Of a stretch of DNA of 46,182 nucleotides, positions 41,882 through 46,182 are shown one piece after another. The notes under the pieces are model-generated. The model had not been told where the DNA came from, did no database searches, and saw only the letters and a list, made by a program, of their open reading frames with translations. Source of the DNA: JACJXF01 sp964349045 (GTDB lineage: Bacteria; Bacteroidota; Bacteroidia; Bacteroidales; GCA-2748055); NCBI GenBank assembly GCA_964349045.1, contig CAYGFI010000016.1, forward strand, positions 1 through 46,182, written 5' to 3'. Made by a program: the position numbers and the translations under genes. Every line of letters begins with the position of its first letter. Position 1 is the first letter of the stretch.

Positions 41882-44836
41882 TTACCCTTCAACATTCCTC
41901 ACCTTCGTCAGATATCCCACCGATGGCAAGGTATGCAACTCCTCCAGCAAATGATAATTACGGGGATCGGCTTTCATCTTTGAAACCTTGCTTTCCTTAT
42001 CGTTCATATTTCCAAAAATCAATGCATTCGAAGGGCACGACTGTACACAGGCAGGTTGAACTTCTCCATCAGCAACTGCGCGTCCATCAAGTTTTGCAGC
42101 AAGTTTGGTCTCCTGAATTCTCTGAACACAGAAAGTACATTTCTCCACGACCCCTCTTTCGCGTACGGTAACATCAGGATTAAGCACCAGCTTTCCGATG
42201 TCCGAAACGGCATTAAAATCAAAAGCTTTGTTGTTGGTATATCGATACCAGTTGAATCTCCTTACTTTATAAGGACAGTTGTTAATGCAATATTTCGTCC
42301 CAATACAGCGGTTATACGACATCTGATTCAACCCTTCACTACTGTGATTGGTTGCAGAAACGGGGCAAACATTCTCACAAGGCGCATTGTCGCAATGCTG
42401 GCACATCAGTGGCTGAAACACAACCATGGGCTGCGCCGGACTATCGGAGTAATACCTGTCGATTTTTATCCAATGCATGATCCTTCTCTTCTGCACCTCA
42501 CTTTTGCCGACAACCGGAATATTATTTTCAGCCTGACATGCAATTACACAAGCGCTGCAACCGACACAGGAATTCAGGTCAATTCCTAATCCCCAGTGAA
42601 AACCGTCATATTTAACCTCTGGATAGAGTGTCTGATGTTTGGATTCAAATTCTGAATGCATCTCATTACCCGCGTTCTGATTTTCAAGGTACCTGCTCAG
42701 GCTGGTTTCTCTCACAATTGCTCGTCCCTCCATGGAGTGGTGCGTCTGGGTAATTGCAAGCTGAACTTTATCAAGGCTTTTCTCAACGCGTTCAGCAGAA
42801 AATCCGGATATTCTGTTTCTACCGGTAAATTTTACAAATGGATAAACATTCACCCCAACATTATCGGCAACTTTTCCGGCATGTGTATGTCCGTAACCGA
42901 GCGCGATGGAAATCGTTCCTTTTGCCTGGCCCGGTTGAATAAACGCCGGAATAGAAAGTTTCTCTCCAGGTTTTATAACATCACCTGTTTGAATTCCCAT
43001 TTCTTCAGCATCCAGGGGAGATATAGCGGCCACATTATCCCAGCAAAGTTTTGCAACCGGGTCGGGTAACTCCATGAGCCAGGGATTGTTGCTGTACTTC
43101 CCATTTCCCAGGGCAACAGAAGCATAAAGCAAAACTTCAAACCCTTCCTTTTGGCCGGGATCAACAGATTCCAAAGCGCTTACAATGGTTTCGTATTTTA
43201 TTTCGGGGGATTTGGATTTGGGGATTTTAAAGCTATATACTCCATCCCTGAGACTTCCGGTCCAGAAAGCTTCAAAACTACTTTGCCTGGACAGTGGGAA
43301 AAAGTTCTCTTTCCAGTAACTTTTAAGGTATTCGAGATACGAATTTGGGTTTTCGCTCCAGACCAGAATTGAATCCTGAAAGCTCCGTGTATCGAAAATA
43401 GGATGAATACAAGGTTGCGAAAGACTTAATTGGCCGGGAGTGATCTCTGCATCGTTCCATGACTCCAGGAAATGATGAACCGGACATTCATAGTTGCACA
43501 GACCAACCGTTTCATTTAGTTCAGTTGACATATTAACACTCAGCCTGAGTTTTCCGACACTTTCCTTAAAAGCTTCGGAAGCAAAATAATCATATACGGG
43601 ATTAACATTATAGATCAGCAAAGCCCCTATTCTTCCATTGGTGAGATCCCTGACAAGCGATTCCATCCCGGTATCCATGCCGGAAGCAATATTGAGATGA
43701 TTATCAAGATCGATACATGTTCCATAATTATCCAGCAGAAGGTTAATTGCATTTACAATCACCTGAATATTGATGTCATTGGTTCCCGAAACAACAATTG
43801 ATTTCCCTTTGTTTGCAATGAGTTCATTGACAATGCCCTCCAGATCTATTTCGCAAACCGGGACATCAAAAATTTCCTTAGCCCGTAAGGCTGCTATCTT
43901 ATTATAGATATTGGCAAGTATCATTTTTTCCTGGGAGGGACGAATAGGGATCCGCTGATCGGCATTGCTTCCTGTGAGGCTCATCCCACTTTCAAAATGC
44001 ACGTGATGCAGCATGTCTTTCTGGCCCTGATCCAGCTTACGACGCGAGGTATAAGAGGAAATGAAATGTACCGGCGCCAGCCAGCTGCCAAGGAAGTCGG
44101 CATTGAATGAAACCACCGTGTTTGCTAAATCGAAACGCAGATCAGGAATTACCCTTTTTCCAAACACTTCCAGGTTACCATCAGCTATAGCGCTATATGA
44201 AACCGCATCGTATTGGATCCACGTGAATTTTGTGAATTTCGCGCCAAATTCCTTAATAAGACGCTTTGTAGAAGGTGAAATAATTGTTGAAGTAAGAAGT
44301 GCAATTTCTCCTCCCTCCTTATTTATTTCCGCGAGGGAGTTTATGATTTGCCGGTCTGCCAGGTCCCAACTGACAGGAGAATTGCCGGTAGCGGGAGCTT
44401 TCAGACGTGCATCATCGTACAGACTAAGAACGGATGCCTGGATGCGGGCGGATGTACCATTGCCATTAAATCCCGACAATTCATTTCCTTCAACCTTAAT
44501 AGGTCGTCCATCGCGGGTTTTCACGAGTACGCTGGCATATTCATGACCATCGAAAAAGGTAGTTGCATAATGAAGCGCTCGGCCGGGAACAATTTCTTCA
44601 GGTTGAATAACGTACGGAATTGCCTTTTGAATGGGTTTTTCGCAACTGGCAATCACAGCCGCAGAAGTAACGCTGTATCCGAATACTTTCAGGAAATCAC
44701 GTCGTGAAGAGGTCTTCTTAGCTATATCCTCCTCAAACAATTCCAGTACCGCCGACTTATGCTCCTTTTCAAACTTCTCCTCTTCCTGTCCGGGAACATT
44801 GTTAAATTCTTCAATACTGTTATAATAGTTCTTCAT
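41882..44836 (-). CDS. actB: Alternative complex III iron-sulfur subunit ActB
   Basis: With the ATG at 44836 the protein has 984 residues. A Tat-type stretch (SSRRDFLKVFGYS, Arg45-Arg46) ends in Cys65 (VIASC), a lipidation candidate. A long molybdopterin-oxidoreductase-like domain lacks the cofactor-binding residues as is usual for ActB. The last ~240 residues are a ferredoxin-like domain with four clusters: CVGCSACVIAC, CQHCDNAPCENVC, CIGTKYCINNC (one Cys replaced, the known [3Fe-4S] site) and CTFC plus ACVQSC. Longer reading to 44911 was rejected because the family begins near MKNYYNSIEEF. Confidence 0.93.
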   Translation of the reverse strand: MKNYYNSIEEFNNVPGQEEEKFEKEHKSAVLELFEEDIAKKTSSRRDFLKVFGYSVTSAAVIASCEKPIQKAIPYVIQPEEIVPGRALHYATTFFDGHEYASVLVKTRDGRPIKVEGNELSGFNGNGTSARIQASVLSLYDDARLKAPATGNSPVSWDLADRQIINSLAEINKEGGEIALLTSTIISPSTKRLIKEFGAKFTKFTWIQYDAVSYSAIADGNLEVFGKRVIPDLRFDLANTVVSFNADFLGSWLAPVHFISSYTSRRKLDQGQKDMLHHVHFESGMSLTGSNADQRIPIRPSQEKMILANIYNKIAALRAKEIFDVPVCEIDLEGIVNELIANKGKSIVVSGTNDINIQVIVNAINLLLDNYGTCIDLDNHLNIASGMDTGMESLVRDLTNGRIGALLIYNVNPVYDYFASEAFKESVGKLRLSVNMSTELNETVGLCNYECPVHHFLESWNDAEITPGQLSLSQPCIHPIFDTRSFQDSILVWSENPNSYLEYLKSYWKENFFPLSRQSSFEAFWTGSLRDGVYSFKIPKSKSPEIKYETIVSALESVDPGQKEGFEVLLYASVALGNGKYSNNPWLMELPDPVAKLCWDNVAAISPLDAEEMGIQTGDVIKPGEKLSIPAFIQPGQAKGTISIALGYGHTHAGKVADNVGVNVYPFVKFTGRNRISGFSAERVEKSLDKVQLAITQTHHSMEGRAIVRETSLSRYLENQNAGNEMHSEFESKHQTLYPEVKYDGFHWGLGIDLNSCVGCSACVIACQAENNIPVVGKSEVQKRRIMHWIKIDRYYSDSPAQPMVVFQPLMCQHCDNAPCENVCPVSATNHSSEGLNQMSYNRCIGTKYCINNCPYKVRRFNWYRYTNNKAFDFNAVSDIGKLVLNPDVTVRERGVVEKCTFCVQRIQETKLAAKLDGRAVADGEVQPACVQSCPSNALIFGNMNDKESKVSKMKADPRNYHLLEELHTLPSVGYLTKVRNVEG

Positions 44837-44886
44837 GCGAATTAATTTTTTCATTGTCCACCGTAGCTTTAGCGAATGTGGATTGT

Positions 44887-45002
44887 TAAGCGCAATGGCG
44901 CGAAGGCGCAAATTTTAAACGCTAATAAATAATTTTACTATTAATATAAAAACAAAAAACACGTTTCCCCAGCGCTTCAGAGCCTTTGCGTCTTTGCGCT
45001 TA
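44887..45002. repeat. Hairpin repeat between actA and actB
   Basis: The left arm 44887-44907 and right arm 44982-45002 pair at 18 of 21 positions across a 74-base loop. The ends (TAAGCGC... and ...CTTTGCGCTTA) are shared with the hairpin at 23281-23353, so both belong to one dispersed family. It is not expected to stop transcription fully, since the act operon continues. Confidence 0.6.
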
Positions 45003-45008
45003 TTTTTT

Positions 45009-46166
45009 TTAATAATGACACTTCATACATTCAATCCCCCCAATCATTTCAACTGTAACGCTGTCAATCTTACCCCTGTTCATTTGCTCCATTTTATCCC
45101 TGTACACTTTATAAAATTCATTATCGTGGAAGGAAACTTCTTTTTGACGGTGGCAGTCGATGCACCATCCCATGGAAAGGTCTGAGATCTGCGTCACACG
45201 ATCCATTTCTTCAACCGGGCCATGACATTCCTGGCAGGAAATACCGGCAACGCCAACATGTTGTGAATGATTAAAATACACATGATCCGGCATATTATAG
45301 ATGCGAATCCATTCGATGGATTCCCCGCTTTCATAAGCATTAATCACTTTGGCAATTTCAAATGCGCCTGAACGGGTTCCGTTTCGTACGATCAGGTGAC
45401 AGTTCATACAAATCCCGGTTGAAGGAATCCCTGCCGATTTGCCTGATTCTGCATAACTATGGCAATACAGGCAATCCGTTCCGTTCTGCCCGGCATGAAC
45501 CTTATGGGAAAATTTTATTGGCTGATCGGGCGAATATCCCTGAGAACGTCCGATTGCAATAGCATCTTTTACAAGAGAATCGGTAATATAAGTACCTCCT
45601 GCAAGCAGTATGATCAGATGCACCCATTTATACCTGAACTTTTTGATTATGGTCAGATCAATCAGTGAGACTAAAACAAGAAAGGCTAAGATTATGAAGA
45701 TTATCAGTCGGTTTATAGTGGCTTTTTCAACCTTTAGCCCTTTACCGGCAAAATCATCCATAAAAGCTTTCAGCATGATTATGTCAGTTTCCGAAAGATC
45801 AAAATTCTTATGAACTTCCATCATTTTCTCAGATCTTGGACGAAGTAGCGCCGAGGTGAGTTCTTTAACCGATTTGTCTATATACTTTAATGAAATCTCT
45901 TCCGCATCGGGGTTCCAGTTAACCGTATCAATAAAACGGGTATTATGGCAGGATGCACAATTAACTGACTTTTCTCCCTGGTAAACCAATCCATAAAATA
46001 AACGCTCACCTCTTACCAGGGCTTCTGCGGAAGACGAAGGGTGAACTGAGGTTGTGACTGAATCACCGGGAGAGTCAGAGGAAAATAAAGACGGGGTGAA
46101 AGTGAAAAGTACAACGATACAGAGGAACAAAATCCTGAATGTTTTACCGAAGAAATATACGTTCAT
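45009..46166 (-). CDS. actA: Alternative complex III multiheme cytochrome subunit ActA
   Basis: This 385-residue protein has a signal peptide (1-29), a soluble domain with one CASCH (70-74) and two membrane helices (about 152-174 and 181-199). A C-terminal domain has five CxxCH motifs: 232-236, 253-257, 311-315, 335-339 and 380-384, the last ending one residue before the C-terminus. The total is six heme c sites. The five-heme part is the classic ActA core; the N-terminal monoheme domain is an added module. It passes electrons from the Fe-S subunit toward ActE and the oxidase. The start lies 16 bases from the window edge, so the promoter is outside. Confidence 0.94.
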   Translation of the reverse strand: MNVYFFGKTFRILFLCIVVLFTFTPSLFSSDSPGDSVTTSVHPSSSAEALVRGERLFYGLVYQGEKSVNCASCHNTRFIDTVNWNPDAEEISLKYIDKSVKELTSALLRPRSEKMMEVHKNFDLSETDIIMLKAFMDDFAGKGLKVEKATINRLIIFIILAFLVLVSLIDLTIIKKFRYKWVHLIILLAGGTYITDSLVKDAIAIGRSQGYSPDQPIKFSHKVHAGQNGTDCLYCHSYAESGKSAGIPSTGICMNCHLIVRNGTRSGAFEIAKVINAYESGESIEWIRIYNMPDHVYFNHSQHVGVAGISCQECHGPVEEMDRVTQISDLSMGWCIDCHRQKEVSFHDNEFYKVYRDKMEQMNRGKIDSVTVEMIGGIECMKCHY

Positions 46167-46182
46167 TCCTATGGTTATTAAG

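Noticed and set aside
42056..42589. 177-codon plus-strand frame
   Set aside because: It is the shadow of actB, whose Fe-S motifs prove the minus strand codes.
44061..44546. 161-codon plus-strand frame
   Set aside because: It is antisense to actB and has no recognisable motif.

Overview
This window is a chromosomal segment of a Bacteroidota bacterium, most likely a Bacteroidales/Marinilabiliales-like lineage, from a draft assembly (one run of exactly 100 Ns at 22132-22231). Supporting evidence: an AT-rich background, Bacteroidota-type -7 promoter boxes (TAnnTTTG), a type IX secretion (T9SS) C-terminal sorting domain, a DUF5683 protein beside parAB, a DUF4492 gene in front of cydA, and a complete alternative complex III (act) operon. 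No rRNA, tRNA, CRISPR array or intact insertion sequence was seen.

Layout. 1-1.35 kb: intergenic repeats, a thioredoxin-like lipoprotein and a HepT-like toxin remnant. 1.35-7.5 kb: a tightly packed rightward run grpE, dnaJ, ABC ATPase, ABC permease, Ppx/GppA phosphatase and a sigma-54 activator that lacks a DNA-binding domain. 7.6-10 kb: two envelope glycosyltransferases. 10-17.1 kb: a leftward cluster parA, parB, DUF5683, LysM lytic transglycosylase, SGNH esterase-like protein and MBOAT acyltransferase (chromosome partition plus cell-wall processing and probable O-acetylation). 17.4-22 kb: a diacylglycerol-kinase-like lipid kinase, glutaminyl cyclase, a small HAD hydrolase and the cysteine pair cysE-cysK. 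22.0-22.3 kb: a GC-rich tandem array of 33-bp units that contains the assembly gap. 22.5-23.3 kb: pssA.

23.3-46.2 kb is mostly respiration. There is a leftward cytochrome bd operon (DUF4492, cydA, cydB and a 38-residue CydX-like membrane peptide), a VapBC-like toxin-antitoxin pair bracketed by inverted repeats, and a rightward caa3-type cytochrome c oxidase operon (SCO, subunits I, III, IV, II-cytochrome c, CtaB). Further right is the leftward actABCDEF operon followed by a UbiA-like membrane protein. The act and cox operons converge on a roughly 4-kb accessory stretch with a T9SS-exported VIT/VWA protein, repeats, a BASS-family transporter and a broken DUF559 gene. Together the genes describe electron flow from menaquinol either directly to oxygen through bd oxidase, or through alternative complex III to the caa3 oxidase.

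No wholly new multi-gene system could be demonstrated. The most interesting candidates are the unannotated CydX-like peptide, the 33-bp repeat array at the gap, the long dyad element and inverted repeats around vapBC, the UbiA-like gene attached to the act operon, and the sigma-54 activator without an HTH domain.
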